A DNA stretch of 64,000 nucleotides from Eutypa lata (lineage: Eukaryota > Ascomycota > Sordariomycetes > Xylariales > Diatrypaceae). The stretch covers positions 2,852,001-2,916,000 of the forward strand of contig JAKULF010000003.1 of assembly GCA_022661535.1 (NCBI GenBank). Reading direction: 5' to 3'. Of this stretch, positions 1-12,114 are shown in pieces. Position numbers and translations under genes: made by a program. Within the stretch, counting starts at the first letter, position 1, and each line of letters opens with the position of its first letter. Below the pieces are notes generated by a model. That model saw only the letters and a list, made by a program, of their open reading frames with translations. It searched no databases and was not told where the DNA came from.

Positions 1-1407
1 CTGGCTACCCACTAACTCCAAGTGAACACCTCACTTCAATACTGGGGTTATGTTGAGACCGTCCTTATACGAACTACATACATGCCACAATCCCGTTTAC
101 CCTCGTCTTAACGAGGCCGCACGTTGCAGACAATATCCGAATAGGTATAGCTGGTCACAGCATCTGTACAGTGTAAAGAAGGTGATAACTTCCAAATCCG
201 ATCTGATGCTGAGACCTTGGAAACCAAGTTCCCCGCTAAAACCGCGTCCAGGCAACTCGTTCAACACGTCCTTAGGGCTTGCTGCAGTCGATCAAAGTTG
301 ATGATGCACAGCCGGTGAGATGCTTTTTCTCGCCTTCCAAAGCAAACGTCCGATGATCCCGTCCATTAAAGGTATCCCTCGAAAATATAGGCCAGAAAGC
401 TCAATGCGGCTCATCTATGTGGGGTGTCACAAAATCTATTGCTAGTTGATCGTCATTCTCCGCAGACGTTACCGGGTTATCGTCTAAGCCCTTCCATGCC
501 ATGCCTTGCCATGCCATGTCGCACACAGGGTTCCTTCTTACCCTTCCCACCACCCTATATGATGCACCCTGCCGTCCCAATAGAGGGAAGGAAGCATGTC
601 CTTGACCCGTCTGCATCACGACCTCTCCACCTCTCTACTATGGAGTAGATGGAGATTCAATGTGGGACAGCAGCGCCTGTACCAGTACATAATCTCATTC
701 TATGGCACCAGCGAACAGTGTTTCCCGAAGCAGCCTATGAGACATTCCCTGGCGGATGCCCAGTACAACCAAACCTCACTTCCCAACCCTGGCAGCAGCA
801 TTCCGCATCGGCAGACATGCAATAACCCCAGGTTGCCTTCCCTCCTTAATATATATTAACTTCCGCGTCTTAAGATTAACCTAGCCCGACCAATCAATAG
901 TGGTGGGTTTTTCCTACCCGCCTCATCTTCCTTAGGAAACAAATCGAACGGTGCCAAATCATACCTATCTATCTGCACCTTCAGCCTTGGTCAGAAGGCG
1001 GAACGTCAGGTGTTCGTGTAATGCCCATTCCCTTCTCGTCCATTTTCCTAAGCCAATCTACATGGGATGAGCATCTGGAAAGGGGCACCGTGCGTTGGAG
1101 CAAGACTTGCCTTGCTGTTTATTTATAATGGCATACATCTTGCTCTTTTTCGACAACTAAAATTCGAATAACTCTTTTGGTGTCATACTCGACATAGGCA
1201 TCTGGACCAACTCTACAGTCGTCTCCCTTCGTCACATACCTACTACTACGTCATCTGACTCGGTTACTCTTTCGAAGACATACCAGGAACCAAGCTTTGT
1301 CACTAGGCCTGAGGGCTGCCGGTGCCGTCTACGAACTAGATACAGTTAGTTCACACAGGAACTCAATCAATCAAGGGCGTAACTAATATTAACTTAGGTC
1401 TATAGCC
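1..1407. other. Intergenic left flank
   Basis: No supported gene. Short open frames here have no recognisable domain and no splice-linked continuation. A CATGC/TTGCC-rich imperfect repeat lies near 491-520. The last few hundred bases are presumably the promoter of the dioxygenase gene that starts at 1408. Confidence 0.6.
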
Positions 1408-2790
1408 ATGGACTCACGGGATGTAGGCCCAACTCTAGCTGAGAGTCTAGGCAGCGTAAGTTTGCAAGGGCCAAGCCATGGCCATTGTAGTAGCTCTGAT
1501 GAGCTACCTGGTCTCCCAGCTGGCTTCCCTGTTCACCTACACGGGGAATCCACCTGGACTGGCGCCCAACCCAGCAATGAGATGCGCTTCATTCATGTCT
1601 TGACTGCAAGTGATTTGGTAGAATTACGTCAGGGACTTACTCGGTTCAAAGGTATTGTGGTGGCAAGCCCAGCTGTTCTCGCCCGTGCAAAGCTAAAGGA
1701 GACATGCTACAGAGAAGGAGCTTGACGGTGACCAAGTCGACCGAGATAATTTCCCACTTCCTACCCTTGGACCAAGGCTGGAACAACTCAGTCACGACCT
1801 ATACAATGGAACAGGCTTGTGCGTCATTCGTGGCATAAGCAAGGATGATTACTCGGTGGAAGACCTTACAGTTATCTGGCTGGGTATTCAGGCGTACATG
1901 GTAGATCAACGCGGCCGCCAGGACCACCGAGGTAACATGTTGGGTAGGCCTCCATCTCGGGATTTCGATGGGATGTGCGCTAATAATTAATCAGTGCATA
2001 TTATTGCAGACGACTCTTCGGAAATCTCGGTTGGCCATCATCGTCATTCGAACTCATCCATTGTAGGAATGACAGATGCTGCATATGGTGATCCATTGGG
2101 CTGACTTGCCATCACAGACTTTTCACAATGAGGAAGCAGGCGACGTCATCGGTTGGCTTACCCGTGGTGCTGCAGCCTCAGGGGGGCGATGCATCGTAGC
2201 ATCTGTGCACGCAATTTACAACGTTCTCGCCTCCCATCGACCCGATATCATTCGCACGCTAGCCAAGTCAGACTGGCCAATCGCGCTGTAAGGCTCTTAA
2301 CTTTATAATAGAAACGTGCAGTTCGGCTAATTAGAACCGCATCAGCCCGCGTTTCCAGTGTCGACCACTCATCTTTTACCACAAGACGAAACTGATGATG
2401 AACTTTGGTCGTACGCCTCTGTTGGGCAATCCCGTGCATCCGCGGCCGGAGCATCTCCCAAGACTCAACGAACGACAACGTGAGGCACTCGACATGGTGG
2501 AAGCAATCGCCCGCGCAGTCCAGTTAGAGATCAAGACCCAGGCTGGCGATATGCACTTCCTCAACAACTTTACCGTCTTGCACCGACGTGAAGGGTTCAT
2601 CGATGGGGCAGTACTTGGGGAGAGAAGGCATCTAGTGCGCATGAGGTTGCGCAGTTCAGAATTGGGTTGGCCTATACCAGAAGAGCTCAAGCGAGAGTGG
2701 CAGGATGCGTTCGAAGGAGACTCTGGCAAGACATGGCACTTGGAGCCAATGCCCGGCGATGCGTTCCCGCTCCGCAAGTACACGAACTAA
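1408..2790 (+). CDS. TfdA/TauD-family Fe(II)/2-oxoglutarate dioxygenase
   Basis: Five exons give a continuous 376-residue protein: 1408-1651, 1713-1931, 2010-2062, 2118-2287 and 2346-2790. All four introns (55-78 bp) are GT-AG, with CTAAT/CTGAC-like branch sites in most. The product looks like a fungal TfdA/TauD dioxygenase, an enzyme class that uses Fe(II) and 2-oxoglutarate to hydroxylate small molecules. Exon 1 carries TWTGAQPSNEM, exon 2 NFPLPTLGPRLEQLS and GTGLCVIRG. Exon 4 opens with FHNEEAGDVIGWLT, whose His175 and Glu177 are the likely first two metal ligands. VLHRREGF supplies the distal His (about 308), and RHLVRMRLR the probable 2-oxoglutarate-binding Arg. The separate frames look broken until the introns are removed, so this is an intact gene. 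The substrate is unknown. It stands alone, with no obvious biosynthetic neighbours. Confidence 0.85.
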
Positions 2791-5700
2791 ACGAAGCTGT
2801 TCACGACACCTAAAAGCTATTGTGTTTTATTTTCTTTAGAGGCAGTGGAAATATCGGAAAACCCAAACCCGCACGCAATATAATAAGAGTTCACTCAGAT
2901 CAACAATCATTTTCTTTCATCACCTACTAAGTAGTAAGACCATAATACACAGCTGTTTGATCCACTTTGATATCCATTTACTCCAGTAACACTTTGTAGA
3001 TGAGTGGCCAAGATTTCTCCAAAGTCTTCTAGTTTGAAGCAAGTATACAATTACATACCCAGCATCAGACACATACTTAGGTCAGGTAATTTGGGGGCAT
3101 GAGACTTGTTTGATAGGTAGCCAAAGATCACACACAAAAAGAAAAGCTTATTAATTACAGAACACCATTCAAAATATCAAACAATTATACTAATGTCACT
3201 ACGCTCTTTCATCCATTCACTCACACCGGCTGACGTCGCATATATGGTTTAACGTCTAATAGTGCCAGGTACCTAACTAGCAGCTTACCTATTTTGAATA
3301 TATGCATCACACCGGTCTTGGCAAAGGAGCCGTCCTCGAGCCTAGTGGTCTCTCTACTACATTCCGCTGCAAGCCTCCCCGGGGGGGTCATGCAGAATCT
3401 GGATCCACAGGTCTCGATCTAAAAGCACATCCGCATATGCTTACTTGGCACCTAAACCACAACGGTATAGGGCCAGCCAGCCTGTCAATCGTCGTAGATC
3501 TCAAAAGCAGAAGGGGATCAGGAGAAACAGAAGCGATATTGGTGCGCATAGCATGGACATCTAATGCAACGCTCAGATAAACCCCAGCGCGTGGGGCGGT
3601 TGGCCCGCAGATACACCCAGGTACACCAGACATATCAGACTTGATGGGGATGAGGAGGATGGGCTTTCTCTGCGACGAGTTGGCAGCCGGAAACGCACTC
3701 TTTATTATGGAGACCAGCAGGAGTATACTGAAAAAGAAAGAGTCTAGACCAATGAAATGGCACCTCCTAGCCCCCAGAGTATCGCCCTCCTGTGGCTCAT
3801 GCTATCTCCCTTATTTGACTGTTATGAACAGCAGCTTGAGACTCGAGTGTGTAGCTGCTAGCTACATAAATAAGAAATTTGATTAGTGATCTAATAAAAG
3901 AAAGCAGCTGTACGCAGTACAGATGTGGCTACCAGGCTACTTAGCTCTCACTCTTGCGATCAGGTAGCGTCTCCGTGGCATTTCCACTATATTCCTGGGA
4001 TAGTACTTCGTATTGTGGGCTAGATTCCCATATACTGATCAAGTTACGGATGATTGGCTGACGAGAATGTAGCCAATAAAGTCTCGGGTAGGTATAACGA
4101 ATGAGGCCCACTGATTTGATTTCAGGGGGTATAACGTATCGTGCGTACATATATGTAGGAGGAAGGCCCTATTAGTTGCACAGTTCCACCAATCGAATAT
4201 TATTTCACGGCCAAAGATGTGGTGAAAAAAATAGCAACGACTTTGTATCTTTACATCGATATGTAGAAGACTTTAGATTCTTTCTGAAGCTCTCGAGACG
4301 ACGTTGACAGTGCACTCGCGGGCCACGGGCTATGCATACCCCCTATTTCGATTCTAGACTTAGTAAGGAACACGTCATGCTTACACGTTAGCGCATACGG
4401 AGCTCTCTTAGTAGTCACTCCCAGGTGCTGAATCTCACCATCAGAGCAAGCAAGCAAGCCAGCCCTGCCTCGGAAACCTACCTGCGCCGGTAATCACGGA
4501 TCTCAGTACCGGTGCCGGTGCTCTAGAGACCGACGTATGAAGCGTCACCATTCTATGTAGCTGAACCCGCGAAGCTGTGTGGATATATGCAAGCCACGTT
4601 TGAACTCATTACAAAACACGTCCTCTGACTGCAACCTTTATTAATACAAAAATTTCACAGATTGTTGACACTGCACTGCTTGCTGCTGTGCTTCTGCATA
4701 AAGCGGTAGGTATCAATGCAACTGCATCGACTGCATCACAACTACGAACCCCCCTGCCTTGTCAGTTTAAAGCATCCAGGGGAAAAGAAAAAAACAAAAT
4801 AAGAACCAGGAGAGGGTGGGGTTGTTTAGCTAGGCCATGTTGTGGCCGGACGGCATCGTACATGATCCATGCACACACCGGCTTCCTTAGATCAATGTTC
4901 CACTTGAGCCAGGCTCCGGCAGGACCATGCTCTCGGGACCTTACCCTGTCAGCGCTAGGCATGCCGCAAACTGATCCGTTGCAGGACCAAGGCAACCTGT
5001 TGCATGTAGAAATCGCTAATGTAGGTATATGTGACATGCGCCTGGCGATCGTGTCATGTGGGCTCGCGAGGTACGAGTGCGTACAGATACCTATCTACGT
5101 ATCTAGACCACAGATGGATGGTCCTTGACGCCAAAGGTAACTAGGCGGCCCTACCCGTCCAGCCGCTCTTAGACAACCTTGAAGCTTTTGTTTTCTCATC
5201 TAGGTATCCCGCCTGCTATCCCATACCTATACCATCTCGCTTGGCCCGGGGGAAGAAAGAAAAAAGAACCTAAACAAGACAAAAAAAGAAAGGGACGACG
5301 ACCACTCACGAAGCACAGTTACCTAGCGTAAGTAGCAGGCACAGGTGTTGTTGTCTACGGTCATGGGGAATCCTTCGTTGTGATCCAACAAATTTAGGCA
5401 CCAAAAGACTCCCACATATAGAAGGGCCTATAAACCACTCACATATCCCGCTGCGTGAATACGTCGCGATCTGGGGGCTAGATCTCATACGATTGCGGCA
5501 ACATCATCATCTTTGTCATCCTCTTAGCATCCTCTTAGCACATACCTGCATCGCGATAACTAATACGAACTGCCGCTAGGAGGGTATCCGCAACACGTAC
5601 ATCCACGGCTCGGGGCGGGATGTAACGAACAGTTCGTATGGGGCCGGTACTAATGATCACGGGGTTGTGGTAGCTAACCAAGTCGACGAGATCCGCTACA

Positions 5701-8700
5701 AACGATAGACCCCATCATCCCATCATCGCCTCGCTTCGCCTCGCCTTGCTGCCTTCCCGCCGTACTTGTGGGTTAACTAGCGGGTACCGGTAATGGGGTC
5801 CGATTTCCCAAGTGGTATCCACATCACCACGTACCTCGCCGTCTCCTATTATTCTGAGCAGTTATGTCGTCTGCCCTCATGTACCGGGACAAGCGTATCC
5901 ATTCTCCCCTTTCGATTCGCCTGAGTCAAAACCACTCTTTCGTCTTATGATTATCCAATCTCGTACAGGAGAACCCCTCGGGCGACTGGCCGGGTTGATG
6001 CTTTTCTCAACATGCCGCGTAACTGCTTCCTCTACACGTCAAGATGAGGCATATTCTCTTCTTTTCCTAAAGATCATGGTATGAAGCTTGTCTTCTTCCA
6101 AATTAGATCTGCTGCGTAGAACGGGGCCATAGCGGATAGGCTCATAGCATATAATACTCGCCGCTTTCACCGATGCCCCTCACCGAGAGCGAGAGCGAGA
6201 GCAACGAAGTTCCGAGGCTACCCGCCTCCCGTCCCCCGTCCCCCGGACTTCCTACCTACCTACCTACCTACCTACCTACCTCCTGTAGCTACCAGGTCAT
6301 CACAGTAGCAACGTCTCCCGAAGTGCGTTCTCTGCCGCTAGGCTCCTGTGTTGTCCGCTTGCATACATGAACTGGCAGGTCCTGTAACTCCGAGAGGGAC
6401 ACACAGAGAGGAAGAGACTGTTTCATTTCCGCTCCATGTGCCGTAGTTGTCAGTTGTCTAATCCCCCCCTTCGGCATTCGAAGATGGGGTTGTCATTTAT
6501 GACCATACTGCACGTCATTTTTTGCCACTTCGGGCCTTTCCCTTAGATGCGTTCTTGCTCCTAAGTCGTCAAAAGGTTGGATGGTTCATCAGAACATTTT
6601 GAGACGTGGCATATACCTGAATCCCATCTATGCAACTCTGGCTGAGTCAAGGGAGCATTAACGTAGATCATATAGCACGGGTAGCCGACAGCATTCCAGG
6701 TATTGGGTAGCAATGTTGGTTCAGTACCAAAGTTCTCTTTGATCATCCCGTCCCGCCAAGTAGTCAGGGTTGGCAGACAGATTGAGTATCTGGTCGCAAA
6801 GGCACGGTAAATACGTCAGGCCTCAAGTTCAGAATCACCATATTACCGATCTGTTAGTAATACATCACATTCATTGCCTTGCATAGCCGTGTGTGTATAT
6901 GTACAAGTTTACAGTGCCTGAGATAATCTTCACTGTCGACTTGCGACGGAGTTCGGATATGAAACGGTTGTGACCTCGATTGCAGAAAGTATCCTGTCTG
7001 TAACTATGTAAGTATTGTCGGTCCACTGCTTGTGTATACTCAATACCTAATATGTCCGTTCGGAGTAAATGTTACGCAATCCCACGCGCCGTTTCTTCCG
7101 ACGACCCCCGTTACATCCAAACCTGCCTGTCCTTTGCCACTCACTCACTCACTCACTTGCCGCATGCTGTTGTTCAACGTGAAAAAATCCGCTACAATGT
7201 AGATGAGGCTCAAGTGAGGTTCATCGCTAGCGCTACCAATCATCTTCTAGCGTCGAGATCTACATCACTTTGATTTAACCATGAGCTAAGTAAGCTTCTT
7301 GATTTTTTTTTTCTTTCATGAATCAACATCCGTCTGAGAATCCGCTCCAGCTCCTTTTCGCTGTTGATGCGCAGAATTTATACACCCTTCAGACTTCTTA
7401 CCTATCTAGTCTCTTAATAGCTCAGACGAGGAGGTCATATTATACGTATTTGTGAACAACATCTTTCCAGACACGGTATGCATACCATATGTCGTTTTCG
7501 CATGGGCTTACGCGGTGCAGTTCCACTACTTAGTCTAAATATTAGCCATGAATAAACGAACATAGAAGCATTGTTTTTGTAAAACCTTACAATTGCATGG
7601 CAGCTTCACCTATAAAACATTGAGTTAGCTGAGCTACTCGGGTGTCGTAAGGTAAGACTTTTATGATCGTGTGCTCTACCATGTTGTAATAGAATCTATC
7701 ATATTAAGCTACCAACACATTGAATTTTCTCGCCCAACTAAGCCCTTACCACACACGCGATGATGATTCCTTCTCCTGTCATCTACTGTGTTCTCTTCCT
7801 CGCGTAAATATATAGTTGGGATATTGGATGTCTCTTGAATAATGGACTTGTAATGAACAACCAAAAAAATCCAAAAAAATCCAGATATATCCTTTGCTAT
7901 GTATCTTTGGAAGTTGTCTTTTGCGACATGATCATAAGAACTATCGGAACTAGAAGCATAATCGCAAAGAGATGCGACCGAACAGAACCATCGTGTAATG
8001 CTCCTAGGAGAGATATAGAGGCCTGACCAAAAATCGTCTACTAATCTCGATTCCCAACTAGTGTATCATATATCTCCAGAGTGCTGTTAAATTGCAACAT
8101 ACACAATTGCATCAACCTACCATCTCCATCCACCAGACGTCATATTCTGTACCAACCTTGACACAGCATGCTGGGGCAGAAGGTGTAGACCAAGGATTTG
8201 AGAGGGTGTAAGGTGAATATTAAATGGGAAGCTTCCGTAGCGAAGCTCTAGCGACATATATACGGCTTATAACTAGGCAGGCGTCACTGGCTATATAACC
8301 CCAAGCCACTCCATGGACCATGACACATTATTACTTGATATGGTAAACTAAAGGTTGCTATCATGTGAACACTGGTGTGTGTGTATTGGGGATTTACCGC
8401 AGTAGGAGATATCAATGTACTCATCAATAAGCATTGTTGATATTTCATATGAACTCCTTTTCACTAAGGATGGATGGTGGTCGCGCATGGTTCTTCTCGT
8501 ATTATTACAATACCTCGAACTATAATTTTCTTCTTTTCCATACGGCTTCCCTAAGGGCTTCTTCCACTTTATCCCCTTCCTGAAGGACCACAAAGCAGGT
8601 TTGTGGATTACATCAATCACCAACGACACCTTCAAGGCTCTGCTACATTGAGAATGAACGCTCTAGAATGAGAGTAGGAGAGTTATATTCTCGTCGCATT

Positions 8701-9755
8701 TTCACAGGGTCTCTCAAGTGATCCTTCGACTTGCTTATATTTGATTCGTTAATAGTTGAATTGACATATTAGTAGATAACAAAACTTCGTACGGAAACAA
8801 TATACTGATATTATGTGAAGCTTGGAGATAGAACTAAGATACAATTTGTGTGCATAAACCAATTGACACGTTGCCCCTATTTACCCCTATATCACGTAGA
8901 AGTATATAGCTTACGGGTAAATGATTATTGAAAAGGTATTTATTCTCAAACCAAATATTAGTTTCACCAAATATAAGAACATCCCTTAACAAGAAGTCTT
9001 AATGTGTAAATTAGGTTTGAAGGCCCTATTTTCGAATATTCACTTGAATGTAAAGGCATCTCATCTCCAGACGGCCATGAAATCAACGACCGAAACTATG
9101 ATCCTTAGCTTCAATGTTGTCGTACTGTTGTAGACACCTCGTAAGGTAGTAGAGGCTAGTTACATCACCAGATCACCAAGTGAGTTACGTAACTTACATA
9201 CGTACCTAACATACAGAATATACATACAGTATATATACATATGTACATACATACCTAATGTAATGTGCTGGGGTAGCTTTATCGATAAGCGATAACAGCA
9301 ATATCAGTAGGTAGCACTGGCTGACTGGCTGACAGAGCGCCACCCCCTCCAACTCCCAAGCATCCCCTCCAAGCGTTACATAACATAACATTGTAAGTAT
9401 CTAGCACCCAACGTTAACAAACTGTATGACAGTTTTGTTACACAGCCTCGTACAACACTCGTAAAATGAGAATACGGGGAGACACCAGGACAACAACTTC
9501 GATGCGATGGCGAGGGTAAACGAAGACCTTAACGTGAGCAGGTGCATCTGCGAGACCGGCCGTAAGAGGGTAAGAAGAGACTATTCATCTGCTTGCTTTG
9601 ATTCCTGCTTGAAGACATCCCTGCCTGCTTGCTTACTGACAAAACCATGCGAGCAATAGCATCGCCTACCTCGATCGGTCCATATCCCCTTCGAAGCCAC
9701 TCCTTTGAATGCTCTCGGTGTCACCGACGAAGATGTCGCCCAAGCTGACGCGATA
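2791..9755. other. Seven-kilobase gene-free stretch
   Basis: No gene could be supported on either strand. The longest frames (for example 4688-5128, which opens with GTG) start at non-ATG codons or have no domain, and no chain of exons with splice sites was seen. Content is AT-rich with microsatellites: CCTA repeats at 6251-6280, TCAC repeats near 7139-7156 and GAGAGC repeats near 6185-6202. No terminal inverted repeats or transposase-like frames were recognised. An unannotated non-coding RNA or old repeat relics cannot be excluded. Confidence 0.5.
6251..6280. repeat. CCTA microsatellite
   Basis: About seven and a half perfect CCTA units. The same TACC/GGTA tetranucleotide theme recurs in many intergenic regions of the window. 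Confidence 0.9.
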
Positions 9756-12114
9756 ATGCAAGAAGTCGAAGCAGTACTTGGACCAGACACTGAAGATGAA
9801 GACGATGACGACGATGACGACGACGACGACGACGATGATGATTCCTTGTTAGCGCCTGCTGGACTGACCGAGCTGATAGAGGGGCAGGACGGGGTTGCAC
9901 CAGACCCGAATCCAAATATCGATGCATGGGGTGGGATGGTGTTGTTTGACGAAGAGGATGATGAACCCGAGGACGTTCAGGGTGCCGGAAACAGTGCTCC
10001 AGACTGGGACGAGTCGGACAGCGACTCGGATGACCTTCACATGGCACCACAGATTGCTACGTGGAGACTCAACCTCACAGGCCTCTCGCAAGTCTACAAC
10101 CTATATTTTGTCGCGTACAGGAACCAGGTCCATGTCTCGAGGCCTCGCAGCTGTTTTACCAACGCCTTACCTGCTGTACCTGACCTTATTTTGAAGCCTC
10201 GCCCTAGTGCCATTAGTCTTCTTGTTGGTGGCGGTATCGACCGTGTCTTTCCTCACCAGATGAACCACCTAGTCGTTGGAGACCTTGGCGAGGAAGAGAT
10301 CCTCCTACTTGCATTTGACGATGGCGATGTCATTGCATATTACACGAAACATATTGAAAATGCCCTCATTCGGCGGGAGGAGGACGGACTGGAAAAACCA
10401 AGACCTGTTGAACCTTTCTTCCACGAGAATGTCGGTAAGTCCGCTTGGGGAATTGCCGTCCATAAGAAGTCTCGCCTCATCGCTGTTGGTTCAAACATGC
10501 ACAATGTAACCGTCTTCATATTCGCCTTAACCGGCGACCCCTATCATCATATTTCTGGAGCGGACCCGGCCGAATTATTCAGGAATCTTGTCAAAGACGA
10601 GTCGGGGCACGTGTTAAATCCATCCGGAAACTCATGGGCAACTCTCAGTGACGCTGAACGTGCCAAAAAAGCTGCGTCTATGGAAAACATCGTGAGGCGA
10701 CGAGATGCAAATTGGCGTATTCTACTAGAAAGTAAGTAGACTATGGAATGATTTCTTGCTCTCCACCCAATACGTGGCCAAAAATTCACATCAAATCTTG
10801 TTTATGACCTTGTGGTTTATGAAATAGGCCATAGAACCTGCATCATTCCTACAATTACTGTGCCTAGATTACGTGGTTGCTGACGATGCTTACCAAATTT
10901 GACAGCTGGTTCTTATGGCGATAATATACCAAATGTCACATTCACCAACGATGTCCATGGTGAGGCGGACAAGGTTGCGGCCGTAGACGTGAACGGAAAT
11001 ATCTGGCTGATGGATATTTGGAAATTTGACAATTGTCCTCACACGAGAATAGAGCAAATACATTGTCTTCCAAACTCACAACGCCAACGCCGTTTATGGG
11101 AACCTGCAAGACACCCGAGGTGAGCTAATTTCTACCCTTGAGTCTATGTTCTTGGAACTGACCGAAGTCAGGCCTCGAGGCTGGGGCATTCTTGTTCTGC
11201 CCGAGAGTAGTTTCATGCCTACCTCAGAGGGACCTACGTGCGGATTTGACGAATCGCTTGGGTTGCCGGAAGGGCAAATAAGGTTTGCTTATAATGAGCG
11301 AATCGGGCGCTGGCTCGATATCAGCAAGGGGATCAATTATGTCAAAGATAATTCCCAGGACCATCCGTGGCTGAGATGGCAACAAGTATCGCGGTTCGTA
11401 TTCAATCCTCAAGACCGTAGACAATCGCAACTGGACACGTGGTTCGATTTTCAGGGCGTGAAATCCCGCCCAATGACACCGACCCGCCGGGACGCCCAGA
11501 GTTCGCCTTCTACGCGTCCGTCACCCTTTGGACGTCGCTTCCCTGAGCTTCTCGACGACACATCGTCTAAGACCGCTCGCTTTGCGAGACCGAAGACAAT
11601 ACTCGGTGATGGGAGTAGTATTTTACGCACGTATGAGACAGACCTTGAACTCCGGAGCTTCGATGAAGATGGAGTCGGCATCATGTTCGAGCATGCTATC
11701 CGCCAAAGCCGCCCACCCCAAACAGTATTACCTACTATGGGCTGGTCGCACGAGCGTCTGAGTAACCTCTTCCACGTGCCGGAGCTGTCGTTAGTGGTGG
11801 CAGCGTCTCTATGTGGTAGGGTGGCTCTTGTGACATTAACTCGGCCAAAACATGGGCATCCCTTATACAAGAGGGGCTTCAAGATCGAGGCTATACTGCC
11901 GACCAAGACTGACGAAGACAAACGCTTGCGTCCGATATGTCCACTTCTAGGAGTGGCCATCTCGCCAGTTTTCCTAGCAGATAATCCAAATAAGGCAGAT
12001 CAGCCGGGCGCTTTGAGACGATACCGGATCATGCTACATTACTACGATCTTCGCATCCTGAGCTATGAGTTGAGCCGGGACTCTGCGACTGACCTTCTTT
12101 CTGTCTTGGGATGA
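9756..12114 (+). CDS. CRT10: Crt10-like protein
   Basis: Three exons, 9756-10731, 10906-11119 and 11172-12114, give about 710 residues. The conserved core includes YNLYFVAYRNQVHVSRPR, MNHLVVGDLGEEEILLLAFD, DGDVIAYYTKHIENAL, DKVAAVDVNGNIWLMDIWKF and GWGILVLPES, which together match the fungal Crt10 family. In budding yeast, Crt10 is a negative regulator of ribonucleotide reductase (RNR2/RNR3) transcription; the role here is inferred from that. The N-terminus is extremely acidic, with an uninterrupted Asp run near residues 16-30. The start is uncertain. The frame is open upstream to a TAG at 9657, but 9756 is its first in-frame ATG, so an extra 5' exon is possible. Intron 1 is 174 bp and intron 2 is 52 bp, with donors GTAAGT and GTGAGC. 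Confidence 0.82.
9792..9843. repeat. GAT/GAC tract encoding poly-Asp
   Basis: An imperfect trinucleotide tract inside the Crt10-like exon 1. It encodes Glu/Asp followed by a long pure Asp run, and mixes GAC and GAT codons. Confidence 0.9.

Noticed and set aside
1408..2790. Reading the dioxygenase as a frameshifted pseudogene
   Set aside because: Four short GT-AG introns restore one continuous frame with all expected motifs.
4688..5128. 146-codon plus-strand frame in the gene desert
   Set aside because: Opens with GTG, no domain, no splice-linked exons, composition like the flanks.
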